Shown here piece after piece: positions 1 to 13,033 of a stretch of 64,000 nt of DNA. Numbering within the stretch: position 1 is the stretch's first letter; each line of letters starts with the position of its first letter. Under the pieces are notes generated by a model. The model was given only the letters and a program-made list of their open reading frames with translations, did not search any database and was not told the origin of the DNA. The position numbers and the translations under genes are program-made. Source of the stretch: Macrotrachela quadricornifera. Taxonomy: Eukaryota; Rotifera; Eurotatoria; Philodinida; Philodinidae. Where the stretch lies: the NCBI GenBank assembly GCA_022393335.1, contig JAJEKB010021741.1, positions 1,754,102 through 1,818,101 on the forward strand. Reading direction: 5' to 3'.

Positions 1-860
1 ATCGATTCAATTCGAAAAGAAGTAAACACAATCCATAATATAATTACTCAGACAAATGTTAAAATGGGTCCTCGCACAAAATGTTTGAAGTCCAGAATTA
101 TACGATCAATTTAACAATAAACAAAACATGATGCAGAAATTATTACATTGACATTCTTTTGTTTTGTTGCAAATGAATAATATTAACATAACAAAATTTT
201 AAACGCTCTTATTGCCTCTTTAGTACCGGGTTTTTTTTCACATGAAAGTTTTCTTTTCTATCGAGAACATTTAGAATAAACTTTAATGTCATATAAAAAA
301 GTATGAATATACATATAGCACTGCAGGACGATGATGCAATAATTCTAGCGACGTAAGAGAAAGAAACAGAAGACTTCTGAATCGAATCTAAATGAGATTA
401 TAACCACAGTTATTTGAACAAAAGTACAGTCCGTGTAACTCATCGAGCTCTATTCAATGATAACAAAACATTCCAAAAAACTCTGTGAAACGTCAAAAAA
501 ACCCATAGAAAAACATCACCATTTTCTGTAAAACTTATAACGATTCGCTTGACTACATAAGTCTTTGCTAAAAACCACACCACTCGATGCAGAATTTTCC
601 GCCTTGTCCAATGGTATGTCTTGCACATTTAATCTCAAATATAGTAGGAATTTGGTAGGTGAAATCTTGAAAAACATTGCGAGAGTGAGTATTTCTGTCA
701 TTTGTACGGAATGACTGTGTTCAAGTACATATGCTGATCTATGCAGTGTCTGAATCTGTATGTATGAGTGTATGTCATGCTACTCCTGCTTTGAATCGTT
801 AGTGGCGTATATCCCGAAAAAATTGTCACGACGAATACCAACACCAATTCTTCGGCACAC
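1..860. other. No gene recognised
   Basis: AT-rich sequence with only short ORFs that have no recognisable motifs. I see no RNA gene or clear repeat here. The right side is the insertion site of the mariner element that begins with TA at 861. Confidence 0.5.
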
Positions 861-1833
861 TAATGTTAGATTGGCAACTAAGTTCTTGCGTGTTTTTTTT
901 GAAAATCTTCTAAAACATTCGAGACAGTTCTAGAAGTTTCTATACTAAAGGTATATAAAGGAATTATGAATATCTTTCGAATGATAATATAGTCATCGAT
1001 ATGGACGCCGACCCTGTACTGAACATGAATCTTCCACGTAAAGAGATTTGAGTGCTTTTACTTCATGAATTCCATCTGGGTCACAAAGCAACAGAAGCAG
1101 TCAACAACATATGCAGCACGATGGATGAGGATGTACTCTCTATTCGTACGGCACAACGTTGGTTCAATCGCTTTAAGAATAGTAACTTAGAACTCGACGA
1201 TTTACCTCGATCCGGTAGACTACTGGAACTGGATGTTGTATATTAACTACGCGCATAGACGTCGGTGGATAGCCTCGAGTGAAACAGGCGTAGCAACGCC
1301 TAAGACTGATCTACATTCCAAGAAGGCGACGCTGAGCGTTTGGTGGAGTGTTAATGGAATAATTCACTGGGAAGTTCTTCCAAATGGTTGCATCATTACT
1401 GCTGATCTTTACTGTCAACAATTGGACCGGGTTGCTGAAAAACTCAAGGGAAAGCAGGATCGAATTTACTATTTCCATGATAACGCAAAACTCCATGTTG
1501 CAAAGTCGACCTCCGAAAAATTATTGAAGCTCGGATGGGTTATCATTCCTCATCCACCTTATTCTCCTGACTTGGTTCCAACGGACTACGATATGTTTCG
1601 TTCTCTTTCTCATCATTTGCGTAAGAAAGAGCTCGACAACGAGAACGACGTGGAAATAGATATTGCCAATATTTTTGATCAAAAGTTCTAAGACTTCTAC
1701 GAATGTAGGATCCTATCTCTGTCAAAGCGTTGACGACAAGTTATAGATAGTAGTAGTGCATGTATAACTGAAAGCTAGTTGTGCTGTTGAAGTTAAAAAA
1801 AAAAGCAAAATCTTTGTTGCCAACCTAATATTA
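861..1833 (+). mobile_element. Decayed mariner element with TIRs and TA target duplication
   Basis: The left end (861) starts TAATGTTAGATTGGCAAC and the right end, read on the minus strand, starts TAATATTAGGTTGGCAAC. The ends are therefore matching terminal inverted repeats of mariner type inside TA dinucleotides (861-862 and 1832-1833). The roughly 0.97 kb length is short for a full mariner of about 1.3 kb, which fits the internal deletion seen in the transposase. The element lies about 65 bp from the stop codon of the neighbouring F-box/LRR gene, which is on the opposite strand. Confidence 0.88.
1001..1691 (+). pseudogene. Mariner transposase remnant (DD34D), internally deleted
   Basis: From ATG at 1001 the reading frame gives a mariner N-terminal helix-turn-helix (HEFHLGHKATEAVNNI ... 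RTAQRWFNRFKNSNLELDDL ... RSGR), but it has an in-frame TGA at 1049 and ends at about 1246. A second frame starting near 1233 carries the C-terminal catalytic part: KKATLSVWWSVNG, then HDNAKLH (second Asp) and PHPPYSPDLVPTDYDMF (third Asp). The last two aspartates are separated by 34 residues, the mariner spacing. The segment with the first catalytic Asp (the GDEKW region of the family) is missing and the frame changes at the junction, so the protein cannot be active. It is a cut-and-paste transposase relic. Confidence 0.9.
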
Positions 1834-1897
1834 AATAAAAAAAAGGCATTTTGTGAATAAAAACTCATGTCATTTTTATTAATAAATGTTGATCACT

Positions 1898-4714
1898 CTA
1901 ATTGTATATATATATTTTCAATTCTGCATTATTTTTCATCATTTCTAAAATGCTTTCTTTTTCTTCAAAGTCGATTCCATTTGCTAGAACGTCTAGAAAG
2001 GTGAGTGTCTATGTGAAATAATGAATGTGCGATAGAATAAAAAGATAGAAGGAAATGTTACTTTATTTTCTAGCAGACCATTAGCAAGATACTTTGCACC
2101 TTGTGAACCTATTTCATTGTCTCTAAGATAAAGTTTAGTGAGTGTCTATATGAAATAGAGAATATTTGATAGAACAAGAAGATAGAAAGAGACGTTACTT
2201 TGTTTTCTAATAGAATATTGGCAAGATGTAGAGCTCCTTGCTCATGAATCTGATTATTATCAAGATCGAGTGTAACAAGTGTCTATGTAGTATAGTGAAT
2301 AAATAATACAATCAAATGATTGAGGAATGTTACTTTGTTTTGTAATAGTGCATCAGCAAGATGCCGTACTCCTTCGTCACCGACCCGATTATTCGCAAGA
2401 TAAAGTGTAGTGAGTGTCTGTATGAAATATAGAATAAATCATAGAATGATATTGAGATAGAAGATTTACTTGATTTTGTTCTAAGGTAATGGCAAGATAA
2501 TGTGCTCCTTGCTCACCAATCTCATTTTCTGTAATGTCAAGCATAGTGAGAGTCTTTATGAAATAGTTAGTGAATGTGATAGAATAAGAAGATGAAAGAA
2601 GATATTACTTTATTTTCTAGTAAAGCACTGGCAAGATAATGTGCCCCTTCTGAACCAATTTCATTATCCTTGAAGTAAAGTTTATTGAGTGTCTATATGA
2701 AATAGTGAGTGAATGATAAAATAAGAAGATAAGGAAAGATATTACTTTATTATGTTGTAAAATATTAGCAACATGCTGTGCGCCTTTCTCACCAATTTGA
2801 TTGCTATCAAGGGCAAGTGTGGTTAATGTCTATTTGATACAATGAATAATAGAATAAGAAGATCGAAGCAAGTGTTACTTTGTTATGTAGTAGAGCATTA
2901 GCAAGATACTCTGCTCCTTGCTCATTGATGTTATTGCTTTCAAGGAAAAGTGTTGTGAGTGTCTATGTGAAGTAGTGAGTAAATGATAGAATGAAATGGT
3001 TGAAGAATGTTACTTCGTTTTGTTCTAGAGCAGTGGCAAGATGCTGTATTCCTTGGTCACCGATCTGGTTTTGTTCGAGGTCAAGTATCATGAGTGTCTG
3101 TGTGATATATCGAATGAATGATACGATGAGAAAATTGTAGAATGTTACTTTATTTTGTAGAAGAGCATTGGCAAGATACTGTGCTCCTTCTGAACCGATT
3201 CTATTACTTGCAAGGTAAAGACCATTGAGTGTCTGTATGAAATAATGATTAAATAGTAGGAAGAAACAATGGAATGAAAGATTTTACTTTATTTTCATAT
3301 AGAGCATGGGCAAGATATTGTACTCCTTCATCATCGATTTTATTGTCTTGTAAATAAAGTTTTTCAAGTGTCTGAGTGAAATAGTAAATGTGTAGTACAA
3401 TAAGACAATAGAAGATGTTACTTTATTTTCCTGTAGAGCATTGGCAAGATATTTTGCTCCTTGTGAACCGATTTCATTGTTTTTGAGATAAAGTGTAGTG
3501 AGTGTCTGTACGAAAAAGTCAATGAATGATAGTATAAGAAGATAAGAAGAGATATTACTATGTTATGTTGTAGAGCATCTGCAATATGCTGAGCTCCTTG
3601 TTGACCAATTCGGTTACAATCAATGTCAAGTGTAATAAGTATCTATGTGATATAGTGAGTAAGTAATAGTACGAAAAGGTTAGAGAATGTTACTTTGTTA
3701 TGTAGTAGAACATTAGCAAGATATTGTGCTCCTTGTTCACTGATATCATTGCTTTCGACGAAAAGTGTGGTGAGTGTCTATATAAAACAGTGAGTAAATA
3801 ATAGAATGAAAAGGTTGGAAAATGTTACTTCATTTTGTTGTAAAACAGTGGCAAGATATTGTACTCCTTGATCACCGATCTGATTCCATTCAAGATCAAG
3901 CGTTGTAAGTGTCTGTATGAAATAGTGATTGAGGAATAATAAGAAAGTTAAATATTTTACCTTGTTTTGTCGTAGAGCATTGGCCAAATATTGTATGTCT
4001 CGGCCTTTAATTGGATTTGACCGTAAGTCCAATGTAGTGAGTATCTATGGAAAAAAATCATCAGTTATTTAAAACTTTTACTCAATCGAAAAACATTATT
4101 GTATATTATTATATATCAATAACGGAAATCATGTGATATTTAAATTATTTGGATTTCAACGGATGTCAGATATACAGAAGAACATTACGAATTGATGATA
4201 TATTGTGGATACAGATAAATTTTTGAAGATAATAACATGCAGACATACGACTTTTGTACATAAAACCACTGTTACTTTAGTTAGAAACGATCGCCTATCA
4301 CTGAGAAGGTCAAAGCTTTTCAAAAAAAACATATTCTACGAGAATTGCCGGAGAAAAACTCTTTAAAATGAAACAGTCTCCATCTAAGTGGATTTAAATA
4401 CTATTTTTATGTTCATAAACAGTTTGATCTTGTTCAGAGAACGTTGTATATTATTCACTAAACTATATGTAAAAATGAAAAAGTTTTAATACTTAATTTT
4501 AAATTAGATTATAATTATTGTGTAACATATAACCCTCTATGAAGGCAAGAAAGATATCTACCTGATAACGATGGTAAGTGTCCACAATCATATTAATACG
4601 TTTGCAAACATCTCGCATTGAGCATAAAATAGTTAAATTATCAAGATTATCAAGAATTCGGTAGACAAGTTCTACCGGTAATGTAAGAAGTGAAGAAATA
4701 ATTTTGTCAGACAT
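1898..4714 (-). CDS. F-box plus leucine-rich-repeat protein, 17 exons
   Basis: Exon 1 (4714-4562) encodes an F-box-like segment at about residues 11-50 (LPVELVYRILDNLDNLTIL). After a 517 nt intron come 15 exons of exactly 84 nt, each one 28-residue ribonuclease-inhibitor-type LRR, such as TLTTLYLANNRVGDEGVRHL: 4044-3961, 3912-3829, 3777-3694, 3642-3559, 3505-3422, 3371-3288, 3232-3149, 3097-3014, 2962-2879, 2829-2746, 2692-2609, 2553-2470, 2417-2334, 2282-2199 and 2145-2062. The terminal exon is 2008-1898, ending in TAG. All introns I resolved are phase 0 with GT..AG and 48-56 nt long. The joined length is 1524 nt, 507 residues. A polyadenylation signal AATAAA (minus) lies at 1880-1875. Family knowledge: F-box proteins recruit substrates to SCF ubiquitin ligases and LRRs bind the substrate. 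The target is unknown. The exon model was made by eye; I translated a sample of the exons. Confidence 0.82.
2062..4044 (-). repeat. Array of 15 exon-intron LRR units (~135 bp period)
   Basis: The period consists of an 84 nt exon plus a short intron of about 48-56 nt. Introns begin GTAA and end before ACACTCAC or a close variant. The units differ in sequence but keep exon length and phase, as expected for tandem duplication of a whole exon plus intron. Confidence 0.85.
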
Positions 4715-5447
4715 TGATGAAAGTTGTTGAGAACTGTGTTATGTTAGGATACATTCATTATCAAATATATGTAGTTAACAGTTTTGTCGTTTAGATGAGT
4801 TTATCTTTGTCGTGTGTTAAATGTTTCTACTGATTGTGTAAATACTTGTTTGATAAAGAAATGAAAATAAATGGTGTACACAATAATGTGTAAAAGTATT
4901 ATAGTTACAGCAGCAAGATTTTTTCTTTTACTGTATTTATCATACCGTATGGTGCACACGTGATTTTTAAAAGAATTTTTTTTTTCGTTCTTTTTCTACC
5001 TTCTCCAACAGCCATCGAATGAGATTGTGCAAGTACATAGTTATAAACATCTTTTTATGTTCTTTGATCACTATTCAACTAATTAAATAATAATAAACTA
5101 GAACATAAAAACTGTTTTTCGTTCAAAAACTAGCTGGCACTATTAGATCATGATAGGGAAGCATAAGACGATGATGTACTTTTGTATTTCACTTTATTAA
5201 TACTTATTGCATTGTATTAAAGAAACAAAGCATATGAGTACAAGATGTAGTGTGAAAAGTTCTAGAATTTATAAAAGACTGCTTGTTTTATAGTTACATT
5301 TATTATTTTCAAAATGGGTAAAACTCTGAGTGGTCCAATTTTGACGTTGCGAAAACGAAATTTGTTTTTTTTATCTATCTCATCTTTTTATAATTCTTCT
5401 TGATAAATTGTAGAGTTTATCACGCTGCATTTTGTAGTATATTTTAT
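4715..5447. other. Intergenic, no gene recognised
   Basis: Contains the presumed 5' flank of the minus-strand F-box/LRR gene. The stretch around 5265-5315 (TTGTTTTATAGTTACA then TTTTCAAAATG) resembles 63635-63690, so a dispersed repeat is possible. I see nothing else. Confidence 0.4.
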
Positions 5448-6399
5448 CTTTTTTTAATATAATGTGAATGCGAGTGCCATTACTTTGGTATACCCTAAGT
5501 ATAATCCTCATGAATACGTGGATTTATATATCACGTGGTCCAGAATAAATGGGTAGTTTAGTATTTTGAAATTTTCTCTATATGGTCTGAACCATTTTTG
5601 ATACTTTTATTATCAAAAGATGCGCTGTGAAAATCTTTACAAGATTATATAATGAGATTTGATCTCAGCTGTAAGTATGAGAAAGTTAATAAACAACATT
5701 GTGAGACTCTAACATATCTAGTTTTCTAAAGTTTATTGTACAATTCAATGTACTCTTTCTTGTGATATATGTATATCCAAACCCTTTTCAACTAAGTATA
5801 ATGAATCGAAAACCATATAATCTCGTAAAATTGGGTGAAAAACTATCAAAATTAAGATTATCTTGCTCATTTCATTGGAAAAAAAGAATATATCTAAGTT
5901 TAGACATTTTTATACAATGCGGTGTCAATGCTCTGCAATTGCTGTTGATCTGAGCCGTATTTTTGAAGAATTTTAAAAAGAAAGAATTACTCTTCGCTAC
6001 ACATATGTCAATATGAATATATTTTTGACTATATCATAAAAGATGGAGCTTTTTGTGCGCTATAAAAGCGGTAATTATTCGTTGTTAATATTCCAAAAGG
6101 TGAATGAATAAAATAAAACAATTTGAATTTGTTGAGAATAAAACTTTAGAAAGTTAGAACTATTTGTGTGTATTAATTCGATATTACTAATATCAATTTT
6201 TATCATTTTGAGATAAAAAATCATTACTAAGTTTTAAGAACTTGCTTTTCGTTTAGATTTTAATTTGAATAATTGTAAAACACTTCTTTTTTTTAAGAAA
6301 AATTAGATATTAATTAAAAATTCAAAAAACAAACAAGATGAGAATATTTTCATGAGTATATATATATTTATTTACAAGAAAACCGAGTAAACTAAGAAT

Positions 6400-6823
6400 T
6401 TATAAACAATCAAGAGTTCCATTATGATTTCCAATGCATTGATTAAGATCGAAATTTGTTAATTGTTCATTACATGTTGCTCTTAGAAATTGTCCATCAA
6501 CTACAATGTTACTACAAGATGCACTAAAACCTCCATCTCGTCGACATACTAAAAAGCCAGAGTCATTGGCAACACATTGGTCCAAATTGAGTGGAGCTTT
6601 TGCCTCGCTTCCATCTTCTCGTCTACATATTGCATAATAGTTTTGTTCAATTGCAGTAACAAAGCGACAACTATCAATAAAACCATTATCCGAATGAGCA
6701 TGCTGCAATATGATAGTGTTATAAATTTAGTTTTATCAAAGAAATTACACAAACCTGAACGAAAAGAACTATCATTATTAGAAGATAGACAATATTTAAT
6801 CGTGTTAATGTAATTGAAGTCAT
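6400..6823 (-). CDS. Secreted CVNH (cyanovirin-N homology) protein, copy A
   Basis: Two exons. Exon 1 (6823-6755) encodes 23 residues (MTSITLTRLNIVYLLIMIVL...), a signal peptide or anchor. The intron is GTTTGTG..CAG and phase 0. Exon 2 (6702-6400, stop TAA) encodes about 100 residues with two CVNH half-repeats. The hallmarks are GFSASCSNI, LRATC, FDLNQCIGNHNGTLDCL and, in the first half, LNLDQCVANDSGFLVC. Eight cysteines lie in the domain, more than the four of cyanobacterial cyanovirin. The total is 123 residues. Family knowledge: CVNH domains bind high-mannose glycans, so an extracellular lectin acting on microbes or self-glycans is plausible but inferred. A paralogue in the same context lies at 26019-26445. 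Confidence 0.82.
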
Positions 6824-7233
6824 AATTAATAGACAAGATAATAATAATATGTTTGTTGTATATCGCTGTTAATACACCAAGTGCTTATATAGGATATAAA
6901 GGTGAGAGGATAGTAATTTATCATTTTTACAAATTAAAATTGAAATACGCAATCTATAATTAAACCTACATATTCCCACATCGTCATATGAATATAAATA
7001 TATTTTTACTGTATTCTAGTATGCTTCTCCTACGTAAGTGGCGTAATGACATTAACGTCATTCAAGTGTAAAATCCACGTTTATGAAAGCGAAAGGTAAT
7101 GAGGATTATTCCTTTAGTATATTGATAAAAAAATTCGTTTATAATGACTACCACGAATAGTTTATTTATTTTCCGTCACAAAAGTCGCAAATTTTTATTT
7201 CTTTTATTGCGAAGATTATTGTTTATTATGATA

Positions 7234-8158
7234 CTTAGGTCTGACTAAAAGTTCTGGCAACATAAAATAAAAATATAAAGATGTGGAGATATTTTTAATT
7301 TTCTTTTATCAAATGTTGAGGATAGTTGCCATGATTATTTATACCAAGTCCGATTCTTTCTAGCAATTTGTTAAAAGTTTTTTTGGAGTCTTTTTCGAAA
7401 AAATTTTTAGGTACCTTGGATACCACATGAACGAATCATATTTGATTTCTTTTAGAAATTTAGTGAAATTTTGTTCGATTATGTCAGTTGTGTTCTAGCA
7501 CTACTAATGATGGGATATGGATTTATTTTATATAGGTTACTCATAAGTCATCTGATACTAGCTGGCAAATTGAAGATGCATCGTCAAAGGCTATTGTTCA
7601 TGAAGACAAATTTTAACCATAACTTCGTTTGGTATATTCTTTAAATCAAATAATCCTGTTTTTATACATAGTGTAGATAAAGGTAAGACTGTAGGTCACA
7701 AATATTATATTGATAATTGTTCAAAGCCTTTTATTAGTGAAATATCGAAACAAACAGAGATGTCAGCTTCAAAATGTAGAAAATTGCTTGACAATCATCG
7801 TTGAATTCATACTCATCCAATGTTATTAACTATATGATAAAGGAAGGTGTCAATATAATGTTACATCTACCATATTCGTCAGGCCTGATACTATGTAATT
7901 TTTAGCAAAAAAATTCTATCGAACGTAGTTTAACTGATTAAATAAACGAGACATGATAAGTCCATGCAGTATCCAAGGTACCTAAAATGTTTTTCGAAAA
8001 AGGCTTCAAAAAACCTTTTAACAAGTTGTTAGAAAGAATCGAACTTGATAAAAATAATCATGGCAACTATCCTCAATATTCGATAAAATAAAATTAAAAA
8101 TATCTCTACATCTTTATATTTTCATTTAATGTTGCCAGAACTTTTAGTCAGACCTAAT
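7234..8158. mobile_element. Tc1/mariner-like element with ~190 bp inverted repeats, private to copy A
   Basis: The left end CTTAGGTCTGACTAAAAG and the right end (read inward) ATTAGGTCTGACTAAAAG head long imperfect inverted repeats running to the GGTACCT motifs near 7410 and 7978. TA flanks both sides (7232-7233 and 8159-8160). In copy B the site is uninterrupted (GATAAACAATA near 26857), so the insertion is defined to the base. The interior holds decayed coding traces resembling the Tc1/mariner third-Asp region (LHLPYSSGL with stops near 7860-7900), so the transposase is dead. Confidence 0.85.
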
Positions 8159-8875
8159 TAAACAATATTATAAATGAATATTACCTAAACCACAGTATTT
8201 ACGTAGAAATGACTGAACTAAAATATAAGGTCTTTCTTTCAAATTCATATTTCAAAATATGTGTATATTCTCTCAACTGAGGGGACGACTATGTGAAGTA
8301 AAATAGAATGGTATATATTTGTTTGTTTGTACAATATACGGCCGCGTATCCGTGAGTATTGATGTAAGGTTAGAATAATTATTTAAACTGATAGTGATTG
8401 TGTTGTGCTACGAACCTTCAGTCAATCAAATGATTTCCCAATACTATTTAAATATAGCTAGATATCAATATAGTACCAAAGATCGATTCTAAAATACTTT
8501 TTTTAATGAAATAAAATCATTGTACACAAAACAGAAAATGATCAGTACTAGTTTTCTGACAGTCAGAATGTAGCTACATCATTCAACATGGAAAAAATCA
8601 AAACGTATGTCATACATGCAAGAAGAAAGAAGAAAAGAATGAAAGGAAAATATCAATAACCATAACATTATACGATAAAACTATTGGCGGCGCGCCAGAG
8701 ATACAAAGGTAGCAATTGCTACTCCTGACATTCCCATATGTTGGCAATTATTAGAAGGACACTTATATACTCTAAGATTGGTTTTATTTTTTTTCTGAAG
8801 CTGCACTTTCATTATGAATTTATATCGAAAACCAGAAAAATAAAAATCATATTTTAAAAATAAATAAATTGATAA

Positions 8876-9686
8876 TAACGGGTGACACAAGAATTTTGGA
8901 TTAATATTGTTTTCATTTTCAAGCTGTGCACAAATATTTTAAAGATTTTATTTCTCTGCTGCTAGAATCAACATAATCTAAAGCATATACTCACATTGAA
9001 GAAATCAATCTCTCAATATTTTAGGTTGTTTTTTTCATTTCGACTTTTTTATATTGAATCTTCGAATCTTTTATTTAAAGATACCATATGAAGATCTCTT
9101 CAAGATATTAACACTTTCGAAAATAACCTTCTTTTTCATATTTCAAGAAACTGTCACTTCGCTTAGCAAAACGAATTATCCTAAAATTTGATGCTAGTCT
9201 GTATGCTATGCCAATCAAGTCGAAGAGAGGACGTGTAGCGTGTTTAAAACTACGATAAATTAATATATTAAATAGATTAGCATTAAATTTTAGGATAATT
9301 CATTCTGCTAAGCGAAATGACAGTTTCTTGAAATATAAAAAAAGAAAGTTACTTTTGAAAGTGTTGATCATTCTTTTCTTGCAGAGATCTTCATAGAGCA
9401 TATTTAAATAAAAAGATTCAAAGTTTCAATATAAAAGAGTTGAAATGAAATAAAAACACCTCAAATATTGAGAGATTCGTTTCTTCAATGTATTTATTCG
9501 AAAGTCGAAATACAATTATAGTACTTCTCTTTCTTTGTATTTTTTAGTCCAGAAGAATAGAACATATGAATATATGCTTTAGATTATGTTCTTTCTAGCG
9601 AAAGAAAAATAAAACCTCTAAGATATTCGTGCACAGCCTGAGAATGAAAATCAAATTAATGGAAAAGTTTTGCATCACTCGTTATA
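8876..9686. repeat. Long imperfect palindrome (fold-back element), copy A
   Basis: The left arm starts ATAACGGGTGACACAA near 8876 and the right arm ends as the reverse complement of ATAACGAGTGATGCAA near 9686. Arms of roughly 350-400 bp surround a short centre near 9210-9275. A version also occurs in copy B (27757 to about 28680) with part of the right arm missing and another element inserted, so it predates the duplication. No ORF is evident and no clean target duplication was found. Confidence 0.75.
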
Positions 9687-10300
9687 AGTCTTAAAGTATA
9701 AAATTATGTTAGGATTATCGGTTTTAAAATTTTATTGCTACCCCTAGAAAAATTAGCTTGCATTGCCCTTGGATAAAAGATACGTGAAGATGATTAATCC
9801 TATATGATTATACCAGTTAACAGTTAAGTTCGCGATAAACACAAAATGTTTCAGAAAATTAGTTTAATACTGTAAACAGTATGATAGAATTTATAAGATA
9901 AACAGTTAATAGTTACGACAGTACAGAAAAATTTTTAAAAAAATGGAGAGGGCGGGATGATAAGAAACCAGTATGTAAATTTTTAGTATAAATATCCTAA
10001 AAAGGTTTTAGAATATGTGTTCAATAATGAATGTTTAGGATTTATGAGAATAAATTTTACCTTTCATTTAAACTGCATATTCATAGTTAAAAGTCAAAAG
10101 TTGTCTAACAAGGATGTTACAGTTTCCTTTTACTATTTATTAACTTTTTCTGAACTGTATTATAACCAAGGCAGAGAGAGATAATATTTGCAAACTCACA
10201 CGCGTAGATTCTGTGTAGAGAATCTTGCTAAAACATTTAATGGAAGAGGTATTAGTCAAGAAATATATAGGTTATAAAAATGAAAGCTTTTGCTTTGTGT

Positions 10301-11285
10301 AGGGATGCAATAAATCTTGGAGAAGATTTGTATTTGTATTTGTTTTCTAGATTTGGTTTAGATTGGATTTGTTTCCTAGATTTGCTCTAAGATTTGGGTT
10401 TGTATCCTAGGTTTGGACTAAGATTTCGATTTGTATTTCGAATCTGGTCTAGGGTTTGGATTTGGATTTAAGATAGTGGTGGGGCGAGGAGTGATCTAGA
10501 GGAAACTGAACGTCCTCTACAAACATTTGAACTCTCTCTAGAAAATTTTGAAACTGACGTAAATGTATATGTAAGCTCCCTTAGGAGAGACTTAAAAGAT
10601 TTCAAGCTCTTCTATGATTTTTTCTGGCCTTACTACTAATTTAAAGTTTGGATTTGGATTTTCATTTGTATAAATTTCACAAAAAATTTGGAATCTATCA
10701 GCAGACATGCTCATCGCTATTTGAGTAACTCATTTCTTGCAATAGAATTACAATAGAATAGCCTATGTAGAGAAATAGAAGTTTGTATATATCGAAAAAT
10801 TCATCGAAAGGCGACTACAAGCTTTTGACCCAAGATTAGGACATACATAAGGTTGTAGAGAAAAAATTTCTCTATCCAGTGATGCACTTATTATGAAATT
10901 CTACTGTGCACTGTGGGAGAAAACACATTAAAAATATTGATTTAACAGCTTTTAATGAAGGTTTTCTAAACGAAAGTCAAACAGTATAAAATGGGCCGAA
11001 GATCTATTAGGATTATGAAGGTATATGTTGTAGGGCAGACTATAAAATTCAGTGCAGATTAAAATCATTTTAATTTAAACTAGTTCAGTTTTAAATCCCT
11101 CTAGTTTAGGTCGAAATTATTTTAAAGCGCACTAAAAGTATCAAACATTGTTTCAGTGAATCAATTTGTTTACACCTACCATCAAGAAATTCAATTATTT
11201 CTCCAATCCATCATTTGAAATTATGGGCAATCAATCGTATCAGAGAGGACAATGAGATTTCCCCATCTATGCAATTCAACGAATC
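10301..11285. other. Intergenic with degenerate GATTTGG-rich tract
   Basis: At 10325-10470 there is a loose tandem tract built on GATTTGGTCTAAGATTTG-like words, partly repeated near 10650. The rest holds no ORF or RNA gene that I can support. Confidence 0.4.
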
Positions 11286-11822
11286 TTGGCTAGTTGCTAT
11301 GTACCGACGAAGAATTTGATCATTAATTCTTCACTTTTTGATTGTCTTGATGGTTCATCATCCATTTCAAAATATCGAACTCATGACACTTATGCCAATT
11401 GCCTCAATAGCCGCGATGAAATGTCTGAACTTGATTCTTGCACTCTAAAACTCACCAATATATTGGAATGTAGAAAGACGACTAATCGATGTATTTCATG
11501 CATACTTCTATCTAATAATATTATTAATTGTCCTGATGATAGGTCTGATGAAGATTACTACTTTGACTGTTTCAAGCAAATTGACTATGAATGCAAATTG
11601 AAACGTGGATCATTGGCGTCTATTAATTTATTTTCTTTTCATCGAGTTTGTGATGGATTTATTGATTTTATCGAGGAAAATCATACAGATGAAACAAGCT
11701 GTCCTCAAAATTGGATATATAAATGTAATCATCATGGACACGTTATGATGATTATTGGTAATCCAGAGACGTCCATGATAAGCTTAATTTTAATGAACGT
11801 ACCTCGCCATAGCCAAGATTGA
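11286..11822 (+). pseudogene. LDL-receptor class A domain gene fragment
   Basis: The frame has no ATG start (its first codon is TTG, with a stop 33 nt upstream) and encodes about 178 residues rich in LDLa-like motifs: FDCLDGSSS, INCPDDRSDEDYYFDC, VCDGFIDF ... DETSC. This matches in style the LDLa part of the complete receptor at 57590-62326 (compare ICDGIIHL ... TDETNC). No signal peptide, EGF or transmembrane part follows before the stop. It is best read as a detached fragment of that receptor family. An exon of an unrecognised spliced gene is the alternative. Confidence 0.6.
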
Positions 11823-13025
11823 CGGTACGTATCGCACAGCAACAGTTGTACTTTATTAATCAAACAAGTAGACAACTCGAATGTTATTCATATAAACTAT
11901 AGTTGACGTCAAAAGTCTGGCGCTACTTTTTTTGTTTTGAGTCGTGTATTTAAACCACGCGACAATAATTTAATTCAATGATATATTTGGATAGCAAGGA
12001 TTGAATACTATATTTATACACCTGCTCAATTCCAAAAACTCTTGAATATGGAATATAATAAGAAAAAAATATATATATAAAGCCAAAATGATAGTAAACC
12101 TGTTTGGAAGATGTATTTTGACTTTTTTTGTCTAGAATTACGAATTGTTTATATAGATTTTATAGAGCTTTTCACGGTGCATCTTTTGACAAGAAAAATA
12201 ATATATTGTCATTTATCCATGCAGAGATATTTGCAAAATAAACTATGTTGCATACATTATGGGATGCACAGTATTTCATAGTGTTTAATATTTCGACTGA
12301 AACACGGTAATTTCTCAACAAAATCCAAAATAATTTTTTTACCAAAATGATCAGCGAAAGAAGTTCTACAAAGCCTGATAAAATGAAAAGTTTTCTGGAT
12401 ATTTCGTGTTTTTCCGTGGTTGGAATTGAATAGGTGTCAGTGACGTAGCAAGGAGGTTTTGAGTATTGAATAATTCCCCAGCCAAAATATTCTGAGACTG
12501 GGGCAGTTATGGGCGATTAAAAGTCAACTACGTTATAATTTTTCAAAATGTGTTATCTTTTTTAAAGTCAATGTTTATTGAAGAAAAAAGTCAACAACCT
12601 TCAACCAACAAACAAGCGTGTTCGATGTCTTTGCACTACTTCACAAAGATATCTTTCAATTTTAAGGTGTTTTTATCATCTTTTGTGTGAGAGCTGCACG
12701 ACAAGTATATTTTTTTTATTCAGTAATGCAGGTGAGTAGCTGATTTCGAAGGCTAATAAGTGTAAGGAATTATTCGTTAGAGATGTTAAAGATTTTTTCC
12801 CTCAGTTTTCTTCTAGCCCAATTTTCTGAAGAACACTGCAGTGAATTGTTTTTGCATTTTCTTGAAATCTATAGTTTTGTGAGGACAAATTGATCGCATC
12901 CATGGAAAAAGTGCAGATCCAGCATCCAGTATCTGTTCAGTACTTTTTAAGCATCTGATACTGAGAAGGCACGGAATAGATGATGAGGTGATGAGTGGTG
13001 GAAACCTGCATTTACTTACTTCATT
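11823..13025. other. Intergenic, no gene recognised
   Basis: AT-rich sequence without a supported ORF. The right end is the 8 bp target site (GTATCAGA at 13026) of the hAT element. Confidence 0.4.
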
Positions 13026-13033
13026 GTATCAGA

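Larger units (their letters stand above)
5448..10300. repeat. Duplicated block, copy A
   Basis: This block is repeated in direct orientation at 24507-30026. Both copies begin with CTTTTTTTAAT followed by closely similar sequence, both carry the same CVNH gene, the same long inverted repeat (8876-9686 in A) and the same right flank ending near CTTTGTGTG. Copy A has a private Tc1/mariner-type insertion (7234-8158). It lacks about 190 bp found in B at 27198-27385 and lacks the three insertions private to B. The copies are near identical outside indels, but I did not compute a percentage. Confidence 0.88.

Noticed and set aside
8681..8890. Minus ORF containing CPSNNCQHMGMSGVAIA, similar in copy B
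   Set aside because: Same reason: block-wide similarity. No gene structure around it, though a short exon cannot be excluded.
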